From assembly GCA_025356615.1 (NCBI GenBank), contig JANXSH010001356.1, positions 1 to 17,434 of the forward strand: 17,434 nt of DNA. The letters are read 5' to 3'. Positions within the stretch are counted from its first letter, which is position 1, and each line of letters opens with the position of its first letter. Position numbers and translations under genes: made by a program. Positions 1 through 7,189 of this stretch are shown here, piece after piece. This DNA is from Planctomycetia bacterium (lineage in GTDB: Bacteria; Planctomycetota; Planctomycetia; Gemmatales; Gemmataceae). The notes under the pieces are model-generated. The model searched no databases and was not told where the DNA came from. It worked only from the letters and a program-made list of their open reading frames with translations.

Positions 1-71
1 GCCCCGCCGACGCGGTCGCCCTCGTGAAGATGCTCGAGGACGACCTGGTAGCCGCGCCCGAGGGCGAATGA
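1..71 (+). CDS. C-terminal end of a truncated CDS (unknown)
   Basis: The window opens inside a gene read from base 3. The last 22 codons end ...LVKMLEDDLVAAPEGE and stop with TGA at 69-71. The tail is acidic and probably helical. It lies on the same strand as the dense gene cassette that follows and probably belongs to it. Too little is present to suggest a function. Confidence 0.6.
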   Translation, partial: PADAVALVKMLEDDLVAAPEGE

Positions 72-133
72 TTCCACCCACGCTGAGGCGACGCTTTTCG
101 TCGTCTCGTCTTCCCGCCCCCCGAGGTCCTTCC

Positions 134-403
134 GTGCCCCCGCCGCTCCTTCACCAGCCCGAGCCTCCCCTCGAGACCGGCGGTCCCGGCGCGAAGACGC
201 GGACGTATCGCGGTCGAGTGCGTCCGGCGGACGGTTCGCTCTCGGCGTATCTCTTCGCGATGGTCCATTTCGATTTATGGGGCCCTAATTTACCCCCCGG
301 ATACGAGCGAGAGACGCACTTCGCGCCGTGCGGCGAATGGTGCCGTTACGAGATCATTGACACCCGTTCCGCCCGTCGAAAAACCTTGAAGGAGACCGCG
401 TGA
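134..403 (+). CDS. hypothetical protein, 89 aa
   Basis: The open frame reaches back to an ATG at 68. I chose the GTG at 134 because a GAGGT ribosome-binding site (about 123-127) sits 6 bases before it. The same GAGGTC-type site precedes the genes at 1195 and 12223, and the stretch before 134 reads like non-coding Pro/Arg/Ser sequence. The C-terminal half looks like a folded protein, with MVHFDLWGPNLPPGYERE and a CxxxC pair in FAPCGEWCRY. The stop overlaps the next gene's GTG by four bases, so the two are translationally coupled. I do not recognise the family. Confidence 0.55.
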   Translation: MPPPLLHQPEPPLETGGPGAKTRTYRGRVRPADGSLSAYLFAMVHFDLWGPNLPPGYERETHFAPCGEWCRYEIIDTRSARRKTLKETA

Positions 404-555
404 GCAAGAAGACCCAGACCCCGAACCAGCCCCCCGACCTGGCCGCCGCCCTCGCGGAGGTGGCCAGGCTCCGCGCCGCGCTGGAACTGGTCCGCGACGT
501 GCCGACGACGGCGCAGGTCCACGATGTCGTCCTGGCGGCCTTCGCGGGCGGCTGA
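400..555 (+). CDS. small helical protein, 51 aa
   Basis: GTG start at 400 in a GTGA overlap with the previous stop, with a clear AAGGAG site at 389-394. The product begins MSKKTQTPNQPPDLAA and continues as an Ala/Leu/Glu/Arg-rich amphipathic helix that could form a short coiled coil. Strong ribosome-binding site, overlap and third-position GC bias support a real gene. Function unknown. By position it is a small accessory protein of the plus-strand cassette. Confidence 0.65.
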   Translation: MSKKTQTPNQPPDLAAALAEVARLRAALELVRDVPTTAQVHDVVLAAFAGG

Positions 556-624
556 CGCCCCTTTGCCTCCCACACCCCAGCGCGGTTACGATGCCCCCGC
601 CGCCCGATGAGACGAGATCACCCC

Positions 625-1173
625 ATGCACACCGCCACCGCAGACCGGACCGCCCCCGCCGAGGGTTCCATCAGGACGCTCTACGGCATCGCCGTCGCGA
701 TCGCCGAGGCGTGCTTCCCCTCCCTCGACGCCGACATCGCAGAATCGACGGCGGAGGGCATGCGTCGGGCCGAGTTCCTCCTCGATTCGGGACGTGGCTC
801 CCACCGGAATCTCTTCGAGCCGCCCCTCGACGGCGAGTACCGCGCCCCCTCGATCCAGCTACTGTCGTCGCTGATCGCCATCAGCGACAGCTCCTCGTTC
901 GCGCCGCTCGCCCAGGCGGTCCAGCACCGGCGGGCCGCGCAGCTGGTCGCCCTCTACCGCTCTTGGGGTGTCCAGGACGCCGCGATCCCCTTCCGGGCCG
1001 GCGTGATGCCCTGGACCCTCACCTCGCCCCCGCCGTGCGACGAGGAGATCGAGGTGTTGCGCGACGAGTGCGCGGCTGTGGCGGTCGTCATCCTGCGGTC
1101 CCTCGGCGGGGCGGACGCGCCGGGGTTGCCCCCCGTCCGGGACATCCTCGCCCAGTTCCTCTCGGCGTACTGA
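625..1173 (+). CDS. hypothetical protein, 182 aa
   Basis: The protein starts MHTATADRTAPAEG. An in-frame ATG at 607 would add six residues. I prefer 625 because a weak purine-rich site (GAGACGAGAT, 609-618) precedes it. The product is mostly alpha-helical, has no signal peptide or clear membrane segment, and ends ...DILAQFLSAY. The next gene begins 21 bases later. Its place before the probable structural genes suggests a virion-assembly or accessory role, but I recognise no motif. The longer ORF on the other frame (591..2687) is an Arg/Pro-rich shadow. Confidence 0.7.
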   Translation: MHTATADRTAPAEGSIRTLYGIAVAIAEACFPSLDADIAESTAEGMRRAEFLLDSGRGSHRNLFEPPLDGEYRAPSIQLLSSLIAISDSSSFAPLAQAVQHRRAAQLVALYRSWGVQDAAIPFRAGVMPWTLTSPPPCDEEIEVLRDECAAVAVVILRSLGGADAPGLPPVRDILAQFLSAY

Positions 1174-1194
1174 ACATCCCCTCGAGGTCTCCGC

Positions 1195-1542
1195 ATGCCC
1201 TTCGACACGAGCCGGTTGATCTTCACCTACGATGTCGGCGGCGCTCGTCGCTTCGCCGACCCGCTCGCGGTCCGTCGCCGCCTGTTGCGGGCGAGCGCCG
1301 GTTCGTTCGACGACCTCCAGGCCGCTTGTGGTGCCGGAGGCGAGACCCCCGAGGCGATCCTCGCGCGCGAAGAGGCGCGAGAGAAGGTCCATGCGATCAT
1401 CTGCTCCGCGTTCGCCGTGACGCCCTTCGACCCGGCCACCAGCGAGGGGGTCACCGAGGCGGAGGCGACGGGGTTGCTGGACCGCTTCCTCGACTGGCTC
1501 GACGGGCCTCCCCCACCCATGCAACCCGACCCTACGGAGTAA
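1195..1542 (+). CDS. hypothetical protein, 115 aa
   Basis: ATG at 1195 is preceded by CGAGGT at about 1181-1186. The product begins MPFDTSRLIFTYDVGG and has a helical middle with many Ala, Glu and Arg residues. A short motif, LLDRFLDWLDG, precedes a Pro-rich tail. Length and position, just before two putative structural genes, resemble a phage tail-assembly or adaptor protein. That is positional inference only. Confidence 0.7.
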   Translation: MPFDTSRLIFTYDVGGARRFADPLAVRRRLLRASAGSFDDLQAACGAGGETPEAILAREEAREKVHAIICSAFAVTPFDPATSEGVTEAEATGLLDRFLDWLDGPPPPMQPDPTE

Positions 1543-1554
1543 GGAGGTGGGTCG

Positions 1555-2154
1555 ATGGCGCAGCTGTACTCTTCGGGTCCGGTCTCGATCTGGGTGGGCA
1601 CCAACCTCAGTTCCCAGCCGCAGTTCCTCGGACACGGCGAATCGGCCCCCGAAATCATCACCACGCCGCCCTCCGTCCCGTTCCAGTCGGACAGCAGCGG
1701 CGAGACCCCCGCGAACCTGCTGGACGCGGGCGAGACGGGGCGCGTCACGGTCACGTTGACGAGGTACAACCGGCGCATCCTGGACGTGATCCTGTCGCGG
1801 TCGCGCGGGCGCAACTTCCCCGGCTCCCCGCCAGGCTTCCGCGACGCCGGGCAGATCGGCACGCCGCTGCTGACCAACGGCTGCGCCTACGCACTGTACC
1901 TCGTGTTCCCGTCGGCGGGGAAGGCGACGTACAACGTCGCCGCCAACGGTGTCCTGCCCCCCGGCTATCGCTTCCTCGCGGCGACACTGGACCCCGACCG
2001 GAGCGTCATGGGCACGACCAGCGCGTACAAGATCCTGCTGAACTGGGAGTGCCTGATGAAGCGCGACCCCACGCGCAAGACGAGCTACGGCAAGGGGTCG
2101 TGGACGTTGTACGACTTCGACATTTCGGACACCGTCGGCCTGCTGATGAACTGA
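1555..2154 (+). CDS. putative structural protein, 199 aa
   Basis: A textbook TAAGGAGGT ribosome-binding site at 1541-1549 precedes the ATG at 1555, which suggests high expression as expected for a structural subunit. The sequence is rich in Gly, Ser, Thr and aromatic residues and in alternating beta-type stretches such as GRVTVTLTRYNRRILDVIL. It has one LNWECLMKRDP segment near the C-terminus and no signal peptide or membrane helix. The composition fits a tail-tube or other virion protein, but no family is recognised. Confidence 0.75.
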   Translation: MAQLYSSGPVSIWVGTNLSSQPQFLGHGESAPEIITTPPSVPFQSDSSGETPANLLDAGETGRVTVTLTRYNRRILDVILSRSRGRNFPGSPPGFRDAGQIGTPLLTNGCAYALYLVFPSAGKATYNVAANGVLPPGYRFLAATLDPDRSVMGTTSAYKILLNWECLMKRDPTRKTSYGKGSWTLYDFDISDTVGLLMN

Positions 2155-2169
2155 CCCCCAGGAGAGACC

Positions 2170-2754
2170 ATGTCCGACCACCCCGTCTTGCAGCCCGGCC
2201 AGCCCACCCCACCGTCCCTGACCGCGCCGAGCGTGCCCTCGCCCCCCTCGCCGGGCATCACGGGCAGCGGTCGCCCCTCGTCCTTCGACCACCTGGCCGA
2301 CCGGCCCGTGACCGCCCCCATCGTCACCCAGTGGGGCGCGGAGGTGAGTTACGAGTCCTTCCAGGGGATCGGCAAGTCGCCCCTCGCCGGTCCGCCGGGC
2401 ACGCCATTCGTCGCGACGTGGGTCATTCACCAACCCTACACGCTGAAGACCGTCTCGTTCGTCTGCCAGGCGATCGGGGGCAACCCCGAGTTGCCCTCCT
2501 CGGACACTTACTCCGACAACGAACAGCTCCTGTACACGCGACTCGCGCCCCAGGTTCCCCAGGTGAACCAGGACGGCTTGCCGATCTGGACCGTGACCGG
2601 CGAGTACGTCTACGTCCTGTACATCACCCCCGGCGACACGGACACCCTCGGCATCGGCAGCCACCCCCTCAGCGTCTTGCCTCCTGAACTGAACACGCTG
2701 AACGTGGGCGACTTCAAACACATGCTCGCGGCCGCTGTGGTTTCCTTCCCGTGA
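2170..2754 (+). CDS. putative structural protein with Pro-rich N-terminus, 194 aa
   Basis: ATG at 2170 has AGGAGA at 2160-2165. About the first 45 residues are Pro/Ser-rich and probably unstructured. The rest is a Gly/Thr/Tyr-rich beta-type domain with PIWTVTGEYVYVLYITPGDT near residues 138-157. The gene lies 15 bases after the previous one, in the same operon. The composition suggests a particle surface component with a flexible arm. The family is not recognised. Confidence 0.72.
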   Translation: MSDHPVLQPGQPTPPSLTAPSVPSPPSPGITGSGRPSSFDHLADRPVTAPIVTQWGAEVSYESFQGIGKSPLAGPPGTPFVATWVIHQPYTLKTVSFVCQAIGGNPELPSSDTYSDNEQLLYTRLAPQVPQVNQDGLPIWTVTGEYVYVLYITPGDTDTLGIGSHPLSVLPPELNTLNVGDFKHMLAAAVVSFP

Positions 2755-2766
2755 TCGGAGATGGCG

Positions 2767-3711
2767 ATGGCGGACCCGGTAACGGACAAGTCGGAGCTTC
2801 GCGGCATCGCGGACAAGATCGCCGCGTTGCCGGACCGCATCGCGCGCTCGATGGCGGCGGTGATGTACCCTGCGCGCGACCCCAGTTCCGCTCCCGCGCC
2901 CGGTACTGCATCGGCACCTACATCATCCGCAGAGGGTTCCCCGCCCCCCGCTCCCGAGTCACCCGCGCCCGCGAAGCCGCCCACCCCACGGCAACTCCGC
3001 CGCAACACTCGGAGCGCGGGCATCGGACTCCTGGGCGCGCTGGGCAACGCGGGCGTCCCGCTGGCCGGGCGGATCGCGAGCGCGATGCAGACGGCCGACC
3101 GCGTCGGCGAAGCCTTCGAGCGCTGGCAGGAGGCGCGGGACGCCGAACACACCGACCAGCTCGAGCGGGATGTTGCGGAGACGAGGGCGGCGCGCGGCCT
3201 CCCGCCGGTGACCCCTCCCGCATCCCCACCGACCCCGAAGCCGCCTCGCAAGGGTCCACGCGCTCGCAAGGGTTCACGCGCGGCGGGCCTCGACGTCCTT
3301 CGTTCTCTTGGATCAGCTGGCCTCCCTTTTGCGGGCAAGGCGGCGAGTGTCATCGACGCCGTGGACCAGTGGCAGGGCGCGCGGGCCGAGGAGCGTGACG
3401 CGGGTCGGCCCGACGATCCGCCCAGTTCGCCGCCCGCACGAACGCCCAAACCCCGACCGCCAACACGTCCTCCACTCGCCGGGGCGGTGCCGAACCCCTC
3501 TCCGCCGACCGGGCCGACGGGCCGAGAGCCTTCGACTCTCGAGCAACCGACGCCTCCCGTCCCCGCGCCTCCCGCCCCGGAGACGCCCCGACCGCGACGA
3601 CGACTCGGCGACACCACGTTCCCCTCGACGCCCCTCCGGCCCGGCCTGGCGCGCGACCCCGGAGATACGGTGGTCGGTGCCGCGAGCGCCGACCGGGAGT
3701 CGGCGCGTTGA
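2767..3711 (+). CDS. Pro/Ala-rich protein with an internal duplication, 314 aa
   Basis: Two ATGs lie in frame at 2761 and 2767. I chose 2767 because TCGGAG (2755-2760) then sits 6 bases upstream. The protein alternates helical units with long Pro/Arg/Ser-rich linkers. Two helical units are clearly related: SAGIGLLGALGNAGVPLAG near residues 79-97 and AAGLDVLRSLGSAGLPFAG near 175-193. Each is followed by a helix ending in a WQ(E/G)AR motif. The frame closes with TGA at 3709-3711, while coding character continues in the +1 frame (3713..4135). The two may be one protein split by a frameshift. Function unknown; tail or particle protein by context. Confidence 0.65.
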   Translation: MADPVTDKSELRGIADKIAALPDRIARSMAAVMYPARDPSSAPAPGTASAPTSSAEGSPPPAPESPAPAKPPTPRQLRRNTRSAGIGLLGALGNAGVPLAGRIASAMQTADRVGEAFERWQEARDAEHTDQLERDVAETRAARGLPPVTPPASPPTPKPPRKGPRARKGSRAAGLDVLRSLGSAGLPFAGKAASVIDAVDQWQGARAEERDAGRPDDPPSSPPARTPKPRPPTRPPLAGAVPNPSPPTGPTGREPSTLEQPTPPVPAPPAPETPRPRRRLGDTTFPSTPLRPGLARDPGDTVVGAASADRESAR

Positions 3712-3712
3712 G

Positions 3713-4135
3713 GTGGGTTCGGCCCTCGGCCCGCCGGGCAGGCCCGAGCGTCCGCCGATCGGCGCGGGCCGAGGGGGCGCGGGCGGGATCGGCATCCCCG
3801 GTGTCCCCGGCGGACGAGACGGTCCGGCGTCGGGCCACCACTCCGGCGGAACGGGAGGGGGCGACGCGGGTGGCAAGGGCGTGGAGGCGATGCTCGCCAA
3901 GATGCTCAAGGTCCTCGAGGAGATCCGCGCGGGCCAGGGTAAGCAGTCCTCGACCTCGCCGATCGGCGGCGGTGCGGGCGGCAGACCGGGCGGCACGGGC
4001 ACGCCCTCGGCGGCGAGTCCGGGCGGCAAGGTGGCGGGCGCGGCCAGGGCGGGCAAGGCGAACGTCGAGAAGGCCGAGGCGATGGTCGCCTTCGCGCGGA
4101 AACTGGGCACGGCGGCTGAGGCTGCGGGGAGTTGA
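3713..4135 (+). CDS. Gly-rich collagen-like protein with C-terminal helices, 140 aa
   Basis: Start uncertain. The first usable codon in this frame is GTG at 3713, two bases after the previous stop, with only a distant GGGAG. The N-terminal half is a Gly/Pro run (GAGRGGAGGIGIPGVPGGRD) resembling collagen-like G-x-y regions of tail-fibre proteins. An amphipathic helix follows (VEAMLAKMLKVLEEIRAGQG), then another Gly-rich linker and a final helix, KAEAMVAFARKLGTAAEAAG. Codon third positions are GC-rich in this frame, so it is truly translated. It may be the C-terminal part of the preceding protein, joined by a +1 shift at CGT_TGA (3706-3711). Confidence 0.55.
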   Translation: MGSALGPPGRPERPPIGAGRGGAGGIGIPGVPGGRDGPASGHHSGGTGGGDAGGKGVEAMLAKMLKVLEEIRAGQGKQSSTSPIGGGAGGRPGGTGTPSAASPGGKVAGAARAGKANVEKAEAMVAFARKLGTAAEAAGS

Positions 4136-4139
4136 TGCG

Positions 4140-4826
4140 ATGGCGACGGCATCCTACAACGGCATCAACTTCGGCGACGTGCGGACGGCCGACTGGTCCG
4201 TCGAGAACGTCTACGATGATTCCAGCCTCGACGTACTCTGGCAGCGCATCACGCTCACCATCACGGCCATCATGAACCTGGAGTTGTGCGCCTCGAACAA
4301 GACCACAGCCTCCGACGTGTCGAACCCCAACGCGCCGGACAACGCGGGCATACCGGGCGACCGCATGCCGATCAGCCTCGAGCGGTTGCGCCACACCCTC
4401 TCCCAGCCCATGAAGCGCTTGCTGTTCAGGATCGGCAACGACCTCGTCCTCGACTCGCCGGTGCCCTTGCCGGACGGCACGGTGCCGCTGCGCGACTGCG
4501 ACTTCGGCCCGAAGCCGGTGGTGCCGATCAGCGTCGTCCAGATGGTGGGCGACGTGTCGGCGTTCATCAGTTTCACGGTATCGACGTGCGTCAACGACTG
4601 CTCGCGCTACATCGTGTCGAACCGCTGGCGCATGTCCCACGCGATCGACGAGTTCGGCTACACGACTCGGACCACGAGCGGCACGGCGATCCTCCGCAGC
4701 GACCTCATGAGCCTCATCGGCGACATGAACGCGGACTCGTTCCGCAAGGAGTTCTTCGTCCCGGCGGACGCGCCGTTGCAGCGCGTCCATATCGACGCGA
4801 ACCTCGACGAGGGGGGACTCGACTGA
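4140..4826 (+). CDS. putative structural protein, first half, 228 aa
   Basis: ATG at 4140 is preceded by GGGGAG at 4127-4132. The frame is open further upstream, but there it is an Arg-rich shadow of the previous gene. The product begins MATASYNGINFGDVRTADW and is a mixed alpha/beta protein with several Cys residues (LELCAS, RDCDFG, STCVNDCS). It ends ...VHIDANLDEGGLD. The next gene, out of frame by -1, begins LTYTLTDVETTY. The junction read together looks like one continuous beta segment, so this may be the front half of a single protein of about 450 aa. Virion-type protein by context; family not recognised. Confidence 0.72.
   Translation: MATASYNGINFGDVRTADWSVENVYDDSSLDVLWQRITLTITAIMNLELCASNKTTASDVSNPNAPDNAGIPGDRMPISLERLRHTLSQPMKRLLFRIGNDLVLDSPVPLPDGTVPLRDCDFGPKPVVPISVVQMVGDVSAFISFTVSTCVNDCSRYIVSNRWRMSHAIDEFGYTTRTTSGTAILRSDLMSLIGDMNADSFRKEFFVPADAPLQRVHIDANLDEGGLD
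4811..4817 (+). promoter_or_regulatory. candidate -1 ribosomal frameshift slippery site
   Basis: The heptamer G_GGG_GGA lies in the correct phase of the 4140 frame (codons GAG GGG GGA) and three codons before its TGA at 4824. A -1 slip here enters the frame that stays open to 5491. The phase and the closeness to the stop are seen directly. Efficiency and use are inference. The competing explanation is independent initiation at the CTG overlapping the stop. Confidence 0.4.
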
Positions 4827-5491
4827 CCTACACCCTGACGGACGTGGAGACGACGTACACGATCACGACGGCCGGCGTCGTCAAGGTGGAGGGCAACGTC
4901 ACGGCGGGGACCGAGATGGCGTACACCTCGCAAGTGGGCCTGGTCAAGGGACTCATCAAGGCCGCCACCTCGCCCCTGGCGGTCCTCGGGGCCGCCATCG
5001 ATATGTTCACCCCTCGGGGCCGGGCGACCTTCCTCGTTCGTGTCTACGGACGGCGGAACTCGAACCGCAAGGACTTGTACGATGTCGCGTTGAAACTCAC
5101 CAGCGATCGATTCTCGGGTGCCTTCAGCGACTCCGGGCCGGGCGGACGCTACCCGCTGGCGAGCCTGTACGCCACGATGCCGATCGGCAGCATGGAGGAG
5201 CCGTGGGTCGAGGTCCGGGGCGAGCTGTTCCTGGCGAACCTGACCATGTCGGCGTGCATCAACCCGAACATCTTCGCGCAGAAGATATTCAACTTCAGCA
5301 CGACCTTCCAGCAGGGGCTGAACTGGTCGCCGACGGCATCCCCCACCCCGAAGATCGGCGGCGACAGCAACGCCGTGGGCTTCCTCGCCCAGGTACTCGC
5401 CTACGTCCCGATCAAGATCGACCCGTGCGAGTTGCCCACCAAGCCGGCGGGCATCGTCGGCTACTTCGAGACCGCCAGCGGCCCGGCCTAG
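4823..5491 (+). CDS. putative structural protein, second half, 222 aa
   Basis: The frame is open to TAG at 5489-5491. There is no ATG near its start. The best independent start is CTG at 4823, which overlaps the previous stop as CTGA, like GTGA at 400 and ATGA at 13984, with a purine-rich GAGGGGGG 6 bases upstream. A GTG at 4844 lacks a ribosome-binding site. Otherwise this is the -1 frameshift extension of 4140..4826. The protein is Gly/Thr-rich with beta-type segments, a hydrophobic helix LIKAATSPLAVLGAAIDMF near residues 40-58, and ends ...GYFETASGPA. Family not recognised; structural by context. Confidence 0.68.
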   Translation: MTYTLTDVETTYTITTAGVVKVEGNVTAGTEMAYTSQVGLVKGLIKAATSPLAVLGAAIDMFTPRGRATFLVRVYGRRNSNRKDLYDVALKLTSDRFSGAFSDSGPGGRYPLASLYATMPIGSMEEPWVEVRGELFLANLTMSACINPNIFAQKIFNFSTTFQQGLNWSPTASPTPKIGGDSNAVGFLAQVLAYVPIKIDPCELPTKPAGIVGYFETASGPA

Positions 5492-5856
5492 AACTGGTTT
5501 ATCATCGCCAGGTATCGGTGATACAGCGCGACCATCGCGATCAGGCAGACGACCCCGTTCAGAACGAACACCGACACGACCACGGCGACGAGCAGCTTCG
5601 ACGGCGCGCCGAGCCTCGTCTTACCCGCACGCAGGACGTGGCCGCACGCGCCGCACGCCGCGACCGGCTGGCGCAGCGACGAGCCGACGACGACGAGGGC
5701 CACGCTCACGATCGTGAGGGGCCACGCGCACAGGCCGACCAGGAGCAGGACGCAGCCCGCGACGAGGCAGAGCCAGCCCCAGGGGTTGGAGTCGCGCACG
5801 GAGCGCCTCGTCTCCGTGGAGGCGTCGCAGGCGGGGCAGTCGAGGCGTTCGGACAT
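5488..5856 (-). CDS. zinc-ribbon membrane protein, 122 aa
   Basis: Start at ATG 5856 (MSERLDCPACDAST). The longer upstream frame reads as Pro/Arg non-coding sequence. Two Cys pairs are visible, CPAC at residues 7-10 and CGAC at 68-71, and could make a split zinc ribbon. Two hydrophobic blocks surround the second pair: about 27-58 (one long or two short membrane helices) and about 88-111. The order ribbon, membrane, ribbon, membrane is like small planctomycete zinc-ribbon membrane proteins. Its stop shares the tetranucleotide CTAG with the convergent plus-strand gene. No strong ribosome-binding site is seen. Function unknown. Confidence 0.65.
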   Translation of the reverse strand: MSERLDCPACDASTETRRSVRDSNPWGWLCLVAGCVLLLVGLCAWPLTIVSVALVVVGSSLRQPVAACGACGHVLRAGKTRLGAPSKLLVAVVVSVFVLNGVVCLIAMVALYHRYLAMINQF

Positions 5857-5862
5857 GGGGTG

Positions 5863-5874
5863 TACTCGCGAGTA
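5863..5874. repeat. 12-bp perfect palindrome upstream of 5488..5856
   Basis: TACTCGCGAGTA reads the same on both strands and lies just before the start of the minus-strand zinc-ribbon gene. It could be an operator. Its place inside the leader is the only support. Confidence 0.3.
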
Positions 5875-6116
5875 GGATGACCGGGGCGGGAGGGGGGGGC
5901 AAGGTCGGTAGGCGGTGGGAAACGGATACGCACCCTGGACACCTTTCACACCCACCATAAGATGAGCCATGCCGGGGGCATCGAGCCTCTCGGTCCCGCC
6001 GTTACCCGCTGGTCAGCACCAGCCCCGCCAGTTACTCCGACCATTGTCCGCCGAGTCCCACTCTGCCCTTGCAGGGAGAACCCGGTCTCGACCGTCCCAC
6101 CCCGAAGAGGCCCCCA

Positions 6117-6572
6117 ATGACCGACACCCCTCGCGTGAAACGTCTCTCCGCGCGCATCGTCCTGCCGATCATCGCCGTCTTGGTCCTGGCTGCGGATTAC
6201 GCGCGGCGACACGACCCGGAGCGACGCCCGGATCCCGCGCCCGTGGAGCGACTCGACGGTTTCGCGCTGGCCGAGCGTTTGCGATCGAGCGGACTGGACC
6301 TGCGGGTGGTCTGCCGGCATGGGGAGCGGTCGCCGTGCCGGAACGCCTACCTGACCGCGACGGACGCGACCTGGCGCGAGTTGGAGCGGCGGTGCAAGAG
6401 CGGAGAGGACATCGACGCCTGGGCCGGGACGGTCTTCGTGGAACTGGTAGGGAGGGAGGGGTACGAGGACCGTGTCGCGATCTGGGGCGACTGCTGCCTC
6501 GTTTCGGGGCCGTTCCTCTTCTTCGGAGACCCCGAGCTGCTCGGGCAACTCGACGCGGCTCTCGCGGAGTAG
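6117..6572 (+). CDS. small protein with N-terminal membrane anchor, 151 aa
   Basis: ATG at 6117 follows GAAGAGG at 6104-6110; the frame extends upstream without a better start. Residues 11-28 (RIVLPIIAVLVLAADYAR) form one hydrophobic segment after a short basic N-terminus, so the protein is probably membrane-anchored. A soluble domain follows, with several Cys residues (VCRHGERSPCRN, RRCKSG, GDCCLVSG). It ends DAALAE at 6572. A gene-free stretch of about 260 bases lies between it and the minus-strand zinc-ribbon gene. It holds an eight-G run near 5891 and no clear promoter. Family not recognised. Confidence 0.65.
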   Translation: MTDTPRVKRLSARIVLPIIAVLVLAADYARRHDPERRPDPAPVERLDGFALAERLRSSGLDLRVVCRHGERSPCRNAYLTATDATWRELERRCKSGEDIDAWAGTVFVELVGREGYEDRVAIWGDCCLVSGPFLFFGDPELLGQLDAALAE

Positions 6573-6574
6573 GC

Positions 6575-6966
6575 GTCCTCCTCGGCACGCGGTGCCCGAT
6601 CGCCTTCGCCGTCAACGACATCCCCTTCGACAGCGAGGACGCCCTCCTCTCCTGGATCGAGACGCAGCCCCACCGCGACCGGACCCGGACGACGCGGAAC
6701 TACTTCATCGGGCGGAGGTACACGCGGGAGAAGAGGGCGGTGGGGGAGAACCAGCATACCGAGGGGGAGGGTGGCAAGAAAGTTGCCACCCTCGAGCAGG
6801 AGTGGGACAGCCACGCCGAGCGTATCGGCAAGGAGGAGAACTGCTCCCACCAGCGCGTCAAGACCTGCGAGAAGATGTCCCTGCACATCGACCACGTCTG
6901 CAAACCCGGCAAGGGGATGGAGTGGCTGCGCGACCTGATCCTCACGGAGAAGGTGCCGACGAAAAA
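6575..6966 (+). pseudogene. remnant of a ParB-like / HTH DNA-binding protein
   Basis: The frame carries protein-like sequence but has no ATG, GTG or TTG at its left end. The order of motifs matches the post-nuclease part of mobile ParB-like proteins: ALLSWIETQ, then TTRNYFIGRRYTREKRAVG (family form: R-L-T-x-x-Q-R-x-Y-x-I-G-x-R-Y-x-x-E-K), a variable linker, then ERIGKEENCSHQRVKTCEK in the HTH position and a C-terminal WLRDLILTEKVP segment. The N-terminal ParB-like domain is missing and the HTH is degenerate. The linker holds a perfect 11-bp inverted repeat (6767-6793). Family assignment comes from remembered motif order, so it is moderate. Confidence 0.5.
6767..6793 (+). repeat. inverted repeat inside the ParB-like remnant
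   Basis: GAGGGTGGCAA at 6767-6777, a GAAAG loop, then the exact complement TTGCCACCCTC at 6783-6793. It encodes EGGKKVATL, in the linker between the RYxxEK motif and the HTH. The modules at 16561, 16808 and 17222 carry unrelated stems at the same structural place. Confidence 0.85.
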
Positions 6967-7000
6967 GCCGTCCGGGGGGATGAGGATCCCCCCGGACGGC
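6962..7000 (-). terminator. rho-independent terminator, minus strand
   Basis: A perfect 15-bp GC-rich stem (6967-6981 with 6986-7000, loop GAGG) is followed on the minus strand by TTTTTC (from AAAAA at 6962-6966). It lies about 190 bases after the stop of the doc-like gene and would end that transcript. The plus strand lacks a T-run, so termination is one-directional. Confidence 0.75.
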
Positions 7001-7189
7001 CAACGAGCCAGACAACCGCTCCGCGAACCAGACGCCCGCCATCATCGCACGCGCGAGGCGGCGGGATCAAATCGGCGTCGGCTTCCCCGGCCTCCCGGTC
7101 TTCTGTTCCCACCGCGCGACCAACTCCGCCCTCGGCCCGGCGGATGCAAACGCGAGTGGGATTATCGCGGCGGTGGGAGGGGCAAAGGG

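Noticed and set aside
859..2721. 620-aa ORF on the minus strand across the structural cassette
   Set aside because: Antisense shadow produced by high GC. It has Arg/Gly/Val-rich composition, no start site, and lies over several plus-strand genes with clear ribosome-binding sites.
3906..4790. 294-aa minus-strand ORF rich in Arg, His and Val
   Set aside because: Low-complexity shadow of the 3713 and 4140 genes, with no supporting start.
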